From Micromonospora zingiberis (GTDB taxonomy: Bacteria; Actinomycetota; Actinomycetes; Mycobacteriales; Micromonosporaceae), in the NCBI RefSeq assembly GCF_004331455.1, contig NZ_SJJR01000023.1, forward strand, positions 1 to 64,000: a DNA stretch of 64,000 nucleotides, written 5' to 3'. Shown here piece after piece: positions 1-8,054 of this stretch. Each line of letters starts with the position of its first letter. Position 1 is the stretch's first letter. Below the pieces are notes generated by a model. The model was given only the letters and a program-made list of their open reading frames with translations. It made no database searches and was not told the DNA's origin. The translations under genes and the position numbers were made by a program.

Positions 1-171
1 CGGTGGCACGGCCCTGTCGAGCTGAACCGCACGTGCCATCACGCCGAGCCTCGCGGCGACCAAACTGACGGTGGCACGGCCCTGTCGAGCTGAACCGCAC
101 GTGCCATCACGCCGAGCCTCGCGGCGATCTCTCGCCGCGATCCATCTGTGCTGTCAGCTCGACAGGGCCGT
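1..171. repeat. Direct repeat nested with an inverted repeat; no gene in 1-413
   Basis: A 59-base sequence at 1-59 is repeated exactly at 69-127 (period 68). An 18-base stretch inside the second copy (76-93, acggccctgtcgagctga) has its exact reverse complement at 154-171, and a smaller perfect 9-base hairpin (119-127 with 132-140) sits between them. A long stem-loop is therefore possible. I see no coding sequence between 1 and 413. It could be a duplicated terminator or the relic of an element. Confidence 0.8.
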
Positions 172-413
172 ACCCACAGCCTTCTGGTGCCTCGTCTTTG
201 AGCGTTGATCGGGTGATCCGTGGGTTCTGACGTTGGTGGCAGGCGTGCCGGGGGCGGTCGTCTTCAGGACGCTGATTTCAGGGTGAAATCAAAATTTCAG
301 GATGAAATCACGTCTACCCACGAATCTGCTTCCGGTCAGGCGATGCGCGGGCGGTCAATCGAACCAGACAGCAAAAAGCCCTCGGCGCGAGGACCGAGGG
401 CTTTCCGAGGGCG

Positions 414-614
414 TCAGGCGATCGGGGTGCTGGCCTTTGCCGACTCGATGAAGCCGCGCCACGCCGCCGGCTGGAAGGCGAGCGTCCCGCCGTCACGGTC
501 CTTGGTGTCCCGAACCAGGACGACGCCGGAGAGGTTGTCGGCGACCTCGACACAGTCACCGCCGTTGTTGCCGCTCTTGCTGCTCTTACGCCACTGCGCG
601 CCGGTCACGTCCAT
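414..614 (-). CDS. DUF397 domain protein (copy A)
   Basis: Predicted 66-residue protein starting MDVTGAQWRKSSKSGNNGG, with the Trp-x-Lys-Ser-Ser-x-Ser and VLVRDTKDRDGG blocks and the C-terminal FxPxxWRGFI block that define DUF397. The family includes BldB and small partners of XRE/DUF5753 regulators in filamentous actinomycetes, linked to development and antibiotic control. The reading frame stays open upstream to 686, but that part matches the 3' end of a regulator gene in another frame, so I start at 614. It is nearly identical to the copy at 1426-1626. Its former partner gene survives only as a 3' remnant just upstream, so whether it is still expressed is unclear. Confidence 0.8.
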   Translation of the reverse strand: MDVTGAQWRKSSKSGNNGGDCVEVADNLSGVVLVRDTKDRDGGTLAFQPAAWRGFIESAKASTPIA

Positions 615-616
615 GA

Positions 617-727
617 TGCTGCCGCTTCCCTGATCAGATCGAGGGACTGCGTCCGTGACAGCGACTCGCCCCGGATGCGTTCCCACCTGCGGCCCAGGCT
701 AGCAACTCCCGTAGGCAGATCGATGCT
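617..727 (-). pseudogene. 3' remnant of an XRE/DUF5753 regulator gene
   Basis: This stretch matches the last ~110 bases of the intact XRE gene at 1617-2384: both translate to LGRRWERIRGESLSRTQSL followed by REAAASW. The rest of the gene is missing. It lies directly upstream of DUF397 copy A, exactly as the intact regulator lies upstream of copy B. So the segment of about 411-727 is a partial duplicate of about 1423-1739. Confidence 0.7.
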
Positions 728-760
728 CTGTGATGCGGCTGGCAGAAACTCCGGACAACG

Positions 761-815
761 AAAAGCCGCGCCACGCCGCCGGCTCGAACGTGACCGCCCG
801 CCGTCAGGGTCCTTC
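761..815 (-). pseudogene. DUF397 fragment (third, degenerate copy)
   Basis: About 55 bases resemble 459-513 of DUF397 copy A (shared core aagccgcgccacgccgccgg, then cgccgtcacggtcctt with changes). They correspond to the C-terminal half of a DUF397 protein, but no open frame covers the full domain. It overlaps the 3' end of the broken DUF5919 regulator, the place where such a partner gene is expected. Confidence 0.5.
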
Positions 816-1410
816 GTGAGCGTCGGTCCACAGGGCTTCGAAGTGCTCGACGTACCGGTCGAAAGGGCCGCCGGCCTCGTGACGCCTCAGATGCAAGGTG
901 ACGGAGTCCTGGCCGAGCCCAGCTCCGATGTGCGTCGCCACGATCGCCTCGTCATCGAAGATCCAAACCGACATAGCGATGTGCCGGTCGGAGAGGCGAA
1001 CATCGAGCGGCACTGGCGATTTTGGCGATCTCAGCCCGCGTCATGGCGATGCGCGTCGCCAAGGTCAATGGGGTGTCCTCGACCTGCTCGCGGCTCGTGG
1101 TCACCGGGCTTGCCGGGTCGCCCAGCAGGAAGCGGACGTCCGCCCCATGCTCGGCCTTCGCGCCCAGGACCCCGGCAGCATCAGGCACCTCCAGCCAGAC
1201 GAAGTAGCTCGTGTATCCGCCGAACCACAATCGCGACCGTGATCGCTCGATCCGTTCGCGGAACACCGAACGCGGAAGATCGGAGCGTCGAGGATAGACA
1301 CCGACCACTTCACGGTCGGCTCCCACCTTGACCGCCCGGCGCACAACATCAGGCCAAAGCACACCTACATCTTGACCAAGAACCGATGCGACGCCCACAC
1401 GTGAACGAGG
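804..1410 (-). pseudogene. Broken XRE-type regulator with DUF5919 domain
   Basis: Two frames together encode most of a DUF5919-type regulator. The first (about 1410 down to 975) reads PRSRVGVASVLGQDVGVLWP and later LWFGGYTSYFVWLEVP, VRFLLGDPASPVT and LATRIAMTRAEIAKI. The second (about 1010-804) continues with DVRLSDRHIAMSVWIFDDE and VTLHLRRHEAGGPFDRY. The family normally has these in one frame, so a frameshift lies near 975-1010. The N-terminal helix-turn-helix is also absent: homology stops at ~1410 where the duplicated DUF397 segment begins. I infer a decayed DNA-binding regulator truncated by the duplication or insertion. Confidence 0.7.
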
Positions 1411-1425
1411 ACTTCTTTGAACGCG

Positions 1426-1626
1426 TCAGGCGATCGGGGTGCTGGCCTTTGCCGACTCGATGAAGCCGCGCCACGCCGCCGGCTGGAAGACGAGCGTCCC
1501 GCCGTCACGGTCCTTGGTGTCCCGAACCAGGACGACGCCGGTGAGGTTGTCGGCGACCTCGACACACGCACCGCCGTTGTTGCCGCTCTTGCTGCTCTTA
1601 CGCCACCGCGCGCCGGTCATGTCCAT
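1426..1626 (-). CDS. DUF397 domain protein (copy B)
   Basis: Predicted 66 residues, MDMTGARWRKSSKSGNNGGA at the N terminus, differing from copy A at only a few positions. The start codon at 1626 overlaps the last 10 bases of the upstream XRE gene, which indicates translational coupling. In this family, pairs of an XRE/DUF5753 regulator with a DUF397 protein act together, the small protein being thought to antagonise or modulate the DNA-binding partner (as in BldB- and WhiJ-like loci). No catalytic motifs are visible. Confidence 0.88.
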   Translation of the reverse strand: MDMTGARWRKSSKSGNNGGACVEVADNLTGVVLVRDTKDRDGGTLVFQPAAWRGFIESAKASTPIA

Positions 1627-2384
1627 GATGCTGCCGCTTCCCTGATGAGTTCTAGGGACTGCGTCCGTGACAGCGACTCGCCCCGGATGCGTTCCCACCT
1701 GCGGCCCAGGGTAGCAACTTCCGTGGACTGATCGATGATCTTCGCCTCCGTCTGGCTGTCGGCGTGACCGAGCACGCTGCCGTCGTCCAGCTCGGCAAGG
1801 ATGAAGGGGCCACCCAGCCCGGAATACATCCCGACCGACGCGGGCACGATGTGGATCGCCGTTGTGGGCTGGGCGGCGCACGCCACCAGATGCTCGCACT
1901 GTTCCCGCATCAGCGACCGGTTACCGTAGGCGGACCGGCGGAGGACCATCTCGTCCAGCACCACGACGAGCATCGGTGGGTTCTCCCGGCGCAGGATGGC
2001 CTGCCGCTGGAGGCGTGCCTCAACGAGCCGTCCGACATCGTCGGTGGTCAGCTTCTCCCCGGCCAGCGTCGCCCGCGCGTACGCCTCGGTTTGAAGGAGA
2101 CCCGGCACCCACGCCAGTTCGAACCAGCGCAGCGCCACCGCCTCGCGCTCGATGTCCACCCACCGCCGGAACCATGCCGGCTCGCGCCGCTTGAGGACGT
2201 CCGGCCACAGCTCGGTCACCTCGCGTCCGAGGACCGCAGCGACCCTCCTGCGAGTCTGCGGACGCGGAATGCGTCCATGGCTTGCCCAACGCGCGGCGGT
2301 CTTCGGGTCGACACCGACCTGAGCCGCGAGGGTGTCGGCGGTCTCGCCCGCCTCGGTCATGGCTGCGACAACGGCACGGTTCAC
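1617..2384 (-). CDS. XRE-family regulator with DUF5753 domain
   Basis: Predicted 255 residues. An N-terminal helix-turn-helix (about residues 5-55, ADTLAAQVGVDPKTAARW) is followed by a DUF5753-type ligand or partner domain (PAWFRRWVDIEREAVALRWF, WVPGLLQTEAYARA, then VVLDEMVLRR). This is the WhiJ-like class that works with a downstream DUF397 protein, here overlapping it by 10 bases. The GTG start at 2384 is chosen because AGGAAGG lies just upstream and the protein then begins with the helix-turn-helix; the frame is open far upstream but that part has no domain. The helix-turn-helix is shorter than usual and of the numbered-repressor type. Its target is unknown, probably its own promoter or that of the divergent gene at 2661. 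Confidence 0.85.
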   Translation of the reverse strand: MNRAVVAAMTEAGETADTLAAQVGVDPKTAARWASHGRIPRPQTRRRVAAVLGREVTELWPDVLKRREPAWFRRWVDIEREAVALRWFELAWVPGLLQTEAYARATLAGEKLTTDDVGRLVEARLQRQAILRRENPPMLVVVLDEMVLRRSAYGNRSLMREQCEHLVACAAQPTTAIHIVPASVGMYSGLGGPFILAELDDGSVLGHADSQTEAKIIDQSTEVATLGRRWERIRGESLSRTQSLELIREAAASWT

Positions 2385-2660
2385 TCCGCGATCCTTCCTG
2401 GACGTCCCGGGACACTCAGTATCCACCCCAATACATGGTGTATGCGGCAGCCAATCGCCGGGAAGGTGGAAACCAGGACGGCACGCGCCAGTGGAGGACC
2501 CGAACCCGCTGGTCGTGCTGTCGGGGCCGCCCCGATCGGCGAGCACCTCCGGGGCGGCCCCTCCAGATCTCCTGGCGGCCGAGGAGGCACCCGTGTCCAC
2601 ACAGCAGGCCCACTGCGATGTCCGGTGACCGCTCGACGTGCTCCGGGCCCGGAGCACCAG

Positions 2661-2918
2661 ATGAGTTGTCCGCCCGGGGAGCACATCCCGTCTCGCCCGG
2701 CGTGGCGCTGCCGGGCCTGCGGCGCGCCGTGGCCGTGCCAACCGGCGAAGCTGCGTCTGCTCGGCGAGTACGCGGGCAACATGCCGGGCCTGATGGTCTA
2801 CCTCGTGGCGCTGCGGGAGGAAGCAGCCGGACAGCTCGCCGAGCTGACCTCGGGCGCGCTGCCAGAGAGCCTGCACCGGCGGTTCACGGACTGGGTACCG
2901 GTCCGCCGCGCGAAATAA
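2661..2918 (+). CDS. Small conserved protein with CRxCG motif, divergent from the XRE regulator
   Basis: Predicted 85 residues, starting MSCPPGEHIPSRPAWRCRAC. The first 35 residues hold the pattern RPxWxCRACGxPWPCxxAK, three cysteines that could bind metal. The remainder (EYAGNMPGLMVYLVALREEA, then ELTSGALPES) looks helical. I remember similar small proteins beside XRE/DUF397 pairs in Micromonosporaceae, sometimes annotated as flavin reductase, for which I see no sequence support. The ATG at 2661 is the start that retains the conserved block. A strong terminator-like hairpin follows the stop. Confidence 0.65.
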   Translation: MSCPPGEHIPSRPAWRCRACGAPWPCQPAKLRLLGEYAGNMPGLMVYLVALREEAAGQLAELTSGALPESLHRRFTDWVPVRRAK

Positions 2919-2923
2919 AGACT

Positions 2924-2979
2924 CCCGCCCCGGGTCCGTGGCCTCCCCCCGTCACGGGCTCGGGGCGGGTTTCATTTTT
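2924..2979 (+). terminator. Rho-independent-type terminator after the CRxCG gene
   Basis: Stem cccgccccg (2924-2932) pairs with cggggcggg (2961-2969), followed by tttcattttt. Position directly after the stop codon at 2918 fits transcription on the plus strand; the convergent acetyltransferase gene ends at 3012. Confidence 0.75.
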
Positions 2980-3011
2980 GAAATCGCCCGTCCCCGGCAC
3001 TCCGTACGTGG

Positions 3012-3557
3012 TCAGACCTTGGACCAGGGCGGGGGGAAGACCACCTCGCCGTGCGGTGGTGCCGGTTCGCCGCTGATCGAGGGCGGCAGCACCAGGGCCT
3101 GCCACGGCTCACCCAGACCCGACCAGGGGCTGGTCAGGCCCATCCGGTCGGCCCGGCTGAACCCGAAGCGCCGGTAGTACGCGGGATCGCCGAGCACCAC
3201 GACCAGCCGCTCACCGAGTTCGGTGGCCGCCTCCAGGCCGGCCTGCACCACCGCAGTACCGAGCCCGATCCGCTGCCGATGCGGCGCCACCGCCACCGGC
3301 CCGAGGACCAGCGCCGGTGCGCTGCCCCCTGGCGAACTCACCACGACCCGAGTGAACAAGGCGTATCCCACGATCTCACCGCCGTACTCGGCGACCATCG
3401 CCAACTGCGGCAGCCAGGCGTCGCCGCCGCGTAGTTCATCGACGAGCCGTACCTCCGGCGGGGTGGTCACGTCCGGACGGGCGAAGGCGGCGGCCAGCAC
3501 CCGGCGGAGGGCGCCGGTGTCGGCCGGGTCCTCGGGCCGTAGCCGCAGCGTCGTCAC
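3012..3557 (-). CDS. GNAT-family N-acetyltransferase (YhbS-like)
   Basis: Predicted 181 residues. The acetyl-CoA binding core of the GNAT fold is recognisable: a beta strand VLGPVAVAPHRQRIGLGTAV (motif A, R/Q-x-x-G-x-G/A near residues 90-110), then LVVVLGDPAYYRRFGFSRA, the 'GdpaYYrrFGF' block typical of YhbS-type proteins. The substrate cannot be predicted. It stands alone and converges on the plus-strand gene ending at 2918. ATG at 3557 gives a start immediately before the first strand TLRLRPED. Confidence 0.85.
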   Translation of the reverse strand: MTTLRLRPEDPADTGALRRVLAAAFARPDVTTPPEVRLVDELRGGDAWLPQLAMVAEYGGEIVGYALFTRVVVSSPGGSAPALVLGPVAVAPHRQRIGLGTAVVQAGLEAATELGERLVVVLGDPAYYRRFGFSRADRMGLTSPWSGLGEPWQALVLPPSISGEPAPPHGEVVFPPPWSKV

Positions 3558-3690
3558 GCGGCGAGGTTACCGCTTGTGACGCGTCCATCCGAGACTGTCG
3601 CTCGAATCGGTATGCCGCCGCAACCACCCGATAGACCGAGATCCGCCGTGGCGCGGCGTGGCGCCGCCCCGGACGGGGTATGACTGGTCC

Positions 3691-4236
3691 ATGACGCCCG
3701 TACGGTCCCTTGCCCGCGCCATGCTCAGCGGCATCTTCGTGGTCAGCGGCGCCCGCAACTTCGTCAACCCCGAGCGCCTGGTACCCGCAGCGAAGCCGAT
3801 CACCGATCGGGTGGCGCCGCTGCTGGAGCGGGCCGATTCACGCATCCCCACCGACACCGCGACACTGATCCGGGCCAACGCCGCCGTCCATGTCGGCGCC
3901 GGACTGATGCTCGCCACCGGGCGGTTCACCCGGCCGGCGGCCCTCATCCTGGCCGGCACGCTGGTGCCGGTGACCCTCGCCGGGCACCCCTTCTGGCGCA
4001 ACGACGATCCGGCCCAGCGACAGAACAACCAGATCCACTTCCTGAAGAACCTCGGTCTCTTTGGAGGGTTGCTGCTCGCTGCCGCCGACACCCAGGGCAA
4101 GCCGGGGCTACGCTGGCGGGCCGGACACCGGATCGACCACTCACGACGGTCCGTCAGCCGCGCCGTGCGTACCGCCCGTCGCGAGGCCCGCATCGCCGCG
4201 GTGTCGGCAGCGACCGCCCGCCGACTTCCCGGCTGA
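3691..4236 (+). CDS. DoxX-like membrane protein
   Basis: Predicted 181 residues, MTPVRSLARAMLSGIFVVSG at the start, with the N-terminal GxxFxxxGxxxFxxP pattern of DoxX/SURF4-like proteins and three to four hydrophobic segments (for example IRANAAVHVGAGLMLATGRF, PAALILAGTLVPVTLAG, FLKNLGLFGGLLLAAAD). The family is loosely linked to oxidoreductase complexes and stress in actinobacteria, but the biochemical role is not fixed. The C terminus is arginine-rich and cytosolic by inference. The ATG at 3691 is preferred over upstream in-frame codons because it begins the hydrophobic domain. Confidence 0.8.
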   Translation: MTPVRSLARAMLSGIFVVSGARNFVNPERLVPAAKPITDRVAPLLERADSRIPTDTATLIRANAAVHVGAGLMLATGRFTRPAALILAGTLVPVTLAGHPFWRNDDPAQRQNNQIHFLKNLGLFGGLLLAAADTQGKPGLRWRAGHRIDHSRRSVSRAVRTARREARIAAVSAATARRLPG

Positions 4237-4441
4237 GCTGCGATTTACCGGCCCTCACCCCCCGCTAAGGCCGCGAATCACCTGAACCACCCGCTAGGCG
4301 TTAACGCGGTGGAAATGTCAAAAGATGGTGTGGGATCGGACACGGTCGCATAACGCGGGAGGCACTGACGTGAGGCGCCGTTCTAGGCTCCCTACCGGAC
4401 CTGAACGGGTAGGACGAGCTTGGTATGGGGGTGGCCACGCC

Positions 4442-5884
4442 ATGCCGGCGAGCGTCGGTAGAAGGCTGGACCGCCTCGCCGCAGTCCGTCGCGTAACGCG
4501 TGGGATCGATCGAAGGACAGTCGTACGGACCGGCATCGTGGCCGCCGTCGCCTACGCCGCATGGCTTGCCATCGGCACATTCGGGCGCCCGTACAACTTC
4601 TTCGACATGAAGATCTACCACGGCGCGGTGGCCTGGTGGGCGAGCGGTCACGAGCTGTACGAGTTCGTCGCACCCGACACCACCCTCGGCTTCACCTACC
4701 CGCCATTCGCGGGCCTGGCCATGCTGCCGATGGCCCACCTGCCGGTGACCATGGCCGGTCTGGTGAACGCCCTGGTGAGCATCGCCGCGCTGGCCGTGGT
4801 GCTGGCCGCGCTGCTGCGCCCGATCGTCGACCGGATGGGCTGGCCACTGTGGTACACGGTGGCCATCGCCACGCCGCTCGCCGTCGCCATCGAGCCGACC
4901 CGGGAAACCCTCGGCTACGGGCAGGTCAACCTGCTGCTGTTCGCCCTGGTCATGGCCGACATGGTGGCGCTGCGTTGGCGGTCCCGCCGGGGCACGCACC
5001 AGGCCGAGGGTGACGGCGCACTGCTGCGGTTCGTCTACAGCGGCGCGTGGGCCGGAGTGGGCATCGGCCTGGCCACGGCGGTCAAGCTGACCCCGGCGCT
5101 GTTCATCTTCTACCTGATGATCACTCGGCAGTGGCGGGTGGCGTGGACCGCCATCGGCACCACGGTCGGTGTCACCATCGGCAGCTTCGGCATCGTCGGT
5201 GCCGAGTCCCGGGCCTACTTCGGCAGCGTGCTGTGGCAGACCGAGCGGGTGGGCGCGGCCGACATGACGCCCAACCAGTCGTTGGCCGGGCTACTGGCCC
5301 GACTCTACGACTCGATCGAGACGCCGGGCCTGCTCTGGCTCGCCTTCTCCGTGCTGGTGCTGGCCCTCGGCCTGTCCCGGGCCGCCAACTCGCACGCCGA
5401 CGGCGACGAGCTGACCGCCTTCACCCTGGTCGGCCTGACCGCCAACGTGATCAGCCCGATCTCCTGGACGCACCACCTGGTCTGGGTGATTCCGGCGATC
5501 ATCGTGTTGGCCGACGCCGCGATACGTCGCCGCGACGCGAGCCGTGGGCTGGTCGTCCGCGCCACGGCAGGACCGTCCGGTGGGCCTCCGGGCGCGCCCG
5601 CACTTCGTCCGCCGATCTGGTACCCGACGCTGACCGGGATGCGGCACGGCATCGCCGCGATCGGGTTGTACCTGCTCTTCCTGATCTCGCCGATCTGGCC
5701 GTACGAACACCAGTTGCCGGAGGTCTCGCACTACGACGACGGTCTGTTCGGCGCCCTGATGGAGAACTCCCTGGCGCTGGCCTTGATCGTGCTGGTCGCC
5801 GCACTCCCGTGGCGTCCGGGCGCCGAACCGGCCTTCCTGACCGACCGGATGGCCCGCAACGCCATCCTGCACAGCCGGCGCTAG
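4442..5884 (+). CDS. GT87-family (DUF2029) mannosyltransferase-type membrane protein
   Basis: Predicted 480 residues with many transmembrane helices. The first periplasmic loop holds FFDMKIYHGAVAWWASG followed by LGFTYPPFAGLAML. The acidic residue in the first loop and the YPP block are typical of polyprenol-phosphate-mannose-dependent GT-C enzymes of family GT87 (PimE-like). Such enzymes add mannose to phosphatidylinositol mannosides or other envelope glycans on the outer face of the membrane; the precise acceptor is unknown. The ATG at 4442 has gggggtgg seven bases upstream; in-frame starts further upstream are possible. The stop is four bases from the convergent moaE stop. Confidence 0.82.
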   Translation: MPASVGRRLDRLAAVRRVTRGIDRRTVVRTGIVAAVAYAAWLAIGTFGRPYNFFDMKIYHGAVAWWASGHELYEFVAPDTTLGFTYPPFAGLAMLPMAHLPVTMAGLVNALVSIAALAVVLAALLRPIVDRMGWPLWYTVAIATPLAVAIEPTRETLGYGQVNLLLFALVMADMVALRWRSRRGTHQAEGDGALLRFVYSGAWAGVGIGLATAVKLTPALFIFYLMITRQWRVAWTAIGTTVGVTIGSFGIVGAESRAYFGSVLWQTERVGAADMTPNQSLAGLLARLYDSIETPGLLWLAFSVLVLALGLSRAANSHADGDELTAFTLVGLTANVISPISWTHHLVWVIPAIIVLADAAIRRRDASRGLVVRATAGPSGGPPGAPALRPPIWYPTLTGMRHGIAAIGLYLLFLISPIWPYEHQLPEVSHYDDGLFGALMENSLALALIVLVAALPWRPGAEPAFLTDRMARNAILHSRR

Positions 5885-5888
5885 ATCG

Positions 5889-6308
5889 TCAGGGGCAGTT
5901 CACCCACTCCTCGGTGCCATCGGTGAAGACCTGTCGCTTCCAGATCGGCAGTCGGGCCTTCACCTCGTCGACCAGCCGTGCGCAGGCGGCGAACGCGGCG
6001 GCCCGGTGCGCGGTGCTGACCGCCGCCACCAGGGCCGCGTCGCCGATGGCGAGGGGTCCGATCCGGTGCGACACCGCCACCGCGTACACCGCGGGATCCG
6101 CGGCGATCTCGGCGGCCACCTCCTGCAGCACCCGCTCGGCATTCGGGTGGCCCTCGTACGCCAGGCTGGCCACCGCGCGGCCGTGGTCGTGGTCGCGGAC
6201 CACACCGGCGAACGAGACCACCGCGCCGGCCCGGTGGTCGGCGACCGCGGCCTCGTGCGCGGCGAGATCCAACGGCTGCTCGGTCACCGCACCGATCAGG
6301 ATCAACAT
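5889..6308 (-). CDS. moaE: Molybdopterin synthase catalytic (large) subunit MoaE
   Basis: Predicted 139 residues, the usual MoaE length. It carries the core GAVVSFAGVVRDHDHGRAV, then LAYEGHP, the RIGPLAIGDAALVAAVS block, and the C-terminal VKARLPIWKRQ with the two lysines used to handle the thiocarboxylated MoaD. MoaE converts cyclic pyranopterin monophosphate to molybdopterin in the cytosol. It is the last gene of the minus-strand moaC-moaB-moeA-moaE run, its start overlapping the end of moeA by 7 bases. No moaD or moaA lies in the window, so those must be elsewhere. Confidence 0.93.
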   Translation of the reverse strand: MLILIGAVTEQPLDLAAHEAAVADHRAGAVVSFAGVVRDHDHGRAVASLAYEGHPNAERVLQEVAAEIAADPAVYAVAVSHRIGPLAIGDAALVAAVSTAHRAAAFAACARLVDEVKARLPIWKRQVFTDGTEEWVNCP

Positions 6309-7561
6309 GTCCGCTCCCCGGGTAGCAGTGGCAACGGTACGACGGGCACCCGGTCACCGGCCGCACCGGAGGTGCCGGGCCGGATCACGGCGAACCCGTC
6401 GGCGCCGGACAGTCCCCGCAACATCGCCGAGCCGACGTGTCGTACCGGGTGCGCGGTCCCGGCCGCCCGGTCGAGCCGGACCAGGGCCAGGTGGGTGTGG
6501 TTTCCCCGGCCGGGCACGGCCTCGGCGAGCGTGGCGTGCGGTAGTACCGGCATCGGCCGGCCGCCGAGACCGGCCAGCAGCGGCGCGACGAGCGAGACCA
6601 GGGCGATGACGGCGGACTGCGGATTGCCGGGCAGGCCGGCGACGAATCGGACCCGGCCGTCGGTGCCGACCACCCGGGCCAGCAGCATCGGAAAGCCGGG
6701 GCGTACCGCGACCGTGTTGACCACATAGTCCGCGCCCAGCGCCGCCAGCGTGGGATGGAGATGGTCGACCGGGCCGTGCATGGTGCCACCGGTGGTGCAG
6801 ACCAGATCGGCGTCGGCCAGTGCGGCGCGCAAAGCCTCCTCGTGGGCGGGCAACGTGTCGGCCACCGGGCCGATTACGTCGTCCGGCCGCACCTGGCAGC
6901 CGTACCGCCGCAGCCAGGCCGGCACCGCCGGGCCGAGTGCGTCACGGATCCGGCCGGCGGCCGGCGGACCGGCGGTCAGCAACTCGTCGCCGAAGACCAG
7001 CAGCGCGGCCCGGGGCTGCGCACGTACCCGCAGGGTGTCGTATCCGCAGGATGCGGCAAGACCGATCACCGACGGGTCGACGGGGGTTCCGGCCGGCAGC
7101 AGTTCCTCACCGGCGGCGGCCTCCTCGCCGGGGAGCCGCCACTCCGGCGCGGCCCGGAGCACCCCGTCGACACACCCCTCGGCGGTACGCGTCGACTCCT
7201 CCACCCGCAGCACGGCCGACGCGCCCGGCGGCACCATCGCCCCGGTCGCGATCTCGACGGTCGTCCCGTCCTCGGTCAACGGGGCCGGTGTGGTGCCGGC
7301 CAGCACCCGGCCGACGATCCGCCACGGGCCGGTGCCGCGCACCGCCCATCCGTCCACACTGGACGTGACGAAGGCCGGCAGATCGGTCCGGGGCGACAGA
7401 GGTTCGGCGAGGGTGTGTCCGTCGGCCTCGTCGAGTGGCTTGTCGACGGCGGGCAGCGCGGCGGCCAGGCCGACCGCGTACACCCGCGACCGCGCCTGCT
7501 CCCAATCCATCGGCGCCGACGTGGTGGCCCGGTCAGCGGCGGATGCGGTTTCCGTGCTCAC
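6302..7561 (-). CDS. moeA: Molybdopterin molybdenumtransferase MoeA
   Basis: Predicted 419 residues. MoeA inserts molybdate into adenylylated molybdopterin. The signatures are present: LPAFVTSSVDGWAVR (substrate loop, residues ~50-65), IATGAMVPPGASAVLRVEE, ELLPAGTPVDPSVIGLAASC, then VCTTGGTMHGPVDHL and FVAGLPGNPQSAVIALVSLV in the MoCF-like domain III, and a C-terminal beta-barrel domain IV. The GTG at 7561 gives the family N terminus; nothing convincing precedes it. It overlaps moaE by 7 bases and is separated from moaB by 22. Confidence 0.93.
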   Translation of the reverse strand: MSTETASAADRATTSAPMDWEQARSRVYAVGLAAALPAVDKPLDEADGHTLAEPLSPRTDLPAFVTSSVDGWAVRGTGPWRIVGRVLAGTTPAPLTEDGTTVEIATGAMVPPGASAVLRVEESTRTAEGCVDGVLRAAPEWRLPGEEAAAGEELLPAGTPVDPSVIGLAASCGYDTLRVRAQPRAALLVFGDELLTAGPPAAGRIRDALGPAVPAWLRRYGCQVRPDDVIGPVADTLPAHEEALRAALADADLVCTTGGTMHGPVDHLHPTLAALGADYVVNTVAVRPGFPMLLARVVGTDGRVRFVAGLPGNPQSAVIALVSLVAPLLAGLGGRPMPVLPHATLAEAVPGRGNHTHLALVRLDRAAGTAHPVRHVGSAMLRGLSGADGFAVIRPGTSGAAGDRVPVVPLPLLPGERTC

Positions 7562-7583
7562 CCGGCCGAGCCTATCGGTTTGC

Positions 7584-8054
7584 CTAGTGGTCGCCACCTC
7601 GCAACTGCTCAATCGTGTGCGCGAGGATCGGACCCAGCACCGCGAGGCCGTCCCGGGCCCCACCGGTCGAGCCGGGCAGGTTCACCACCAGCGTACGGCC
7701 AGCCACCCCGGCCACCGCGCGGGACAGTGCCGCGGTGGGCACCTTGTCGCGGCTGTGGGCGCGGATCGCCTCGGCGATGCCCGGCACCTCGTAGTCGAGC
7801 AGCGCCCGGGTCACGTCGGGCGTGCGGTCGGTCGGGGTGATTCCCGTCCCTCCGCTGGTCAGCACCACGTCGACGGCGTCCGCCACGGCCGCGCGCAGCG
7901 CCTCGCCGACCGGCTCGCCATCGGGCACCACCACCGGCTCGTCCACCGTGCAACCCAACTCGCGCAGGCCCGCGACGAGCAGTGGACCGCTGGTGTCGGC
8001 GTAGACACCGGCGGCTGCCCGGTTCGACGCCACCACCACCCGGGCGCGGATCAC
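7584..8054 (-). CDS. moaB: MoaB/Mog-type molybdopterin adenylyltransferase
   Basis: Predicted 156 residues with the MoCF fold: RVVVASNRAAAGVYADTSGP at the N terminus, the nucleotide/pterin loop VVLTSGGTGITPTDRTPDVT, and RTLVVNLPGSTGGARDGL near the C terminus. Proteins of this type adenylylate molybdopterin before metal insertion by MoeA, or have a related role. The GTG start at 8054 overlaps the moaC stop by four bases (GTGA), a translational coupling that supports this start. Symbol moaB follows actinobacterial usage; mog would be equally defensible. Confidence 0.9.
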   Translation of the reverse strand: MIRARVVVASNRAAAGVYADTSGPLLVAGLRELGCTVDEPVVVPDGEPVGEALRAAVADAVDVVLTSGGTGITPTDRTPDVTRALLDYEVPGIAEAIRAHSRDKVPTAALSRAVAGVAGRTLVVNLPGSTGGARDGLAVLGPILAHTIEQLRGGDH

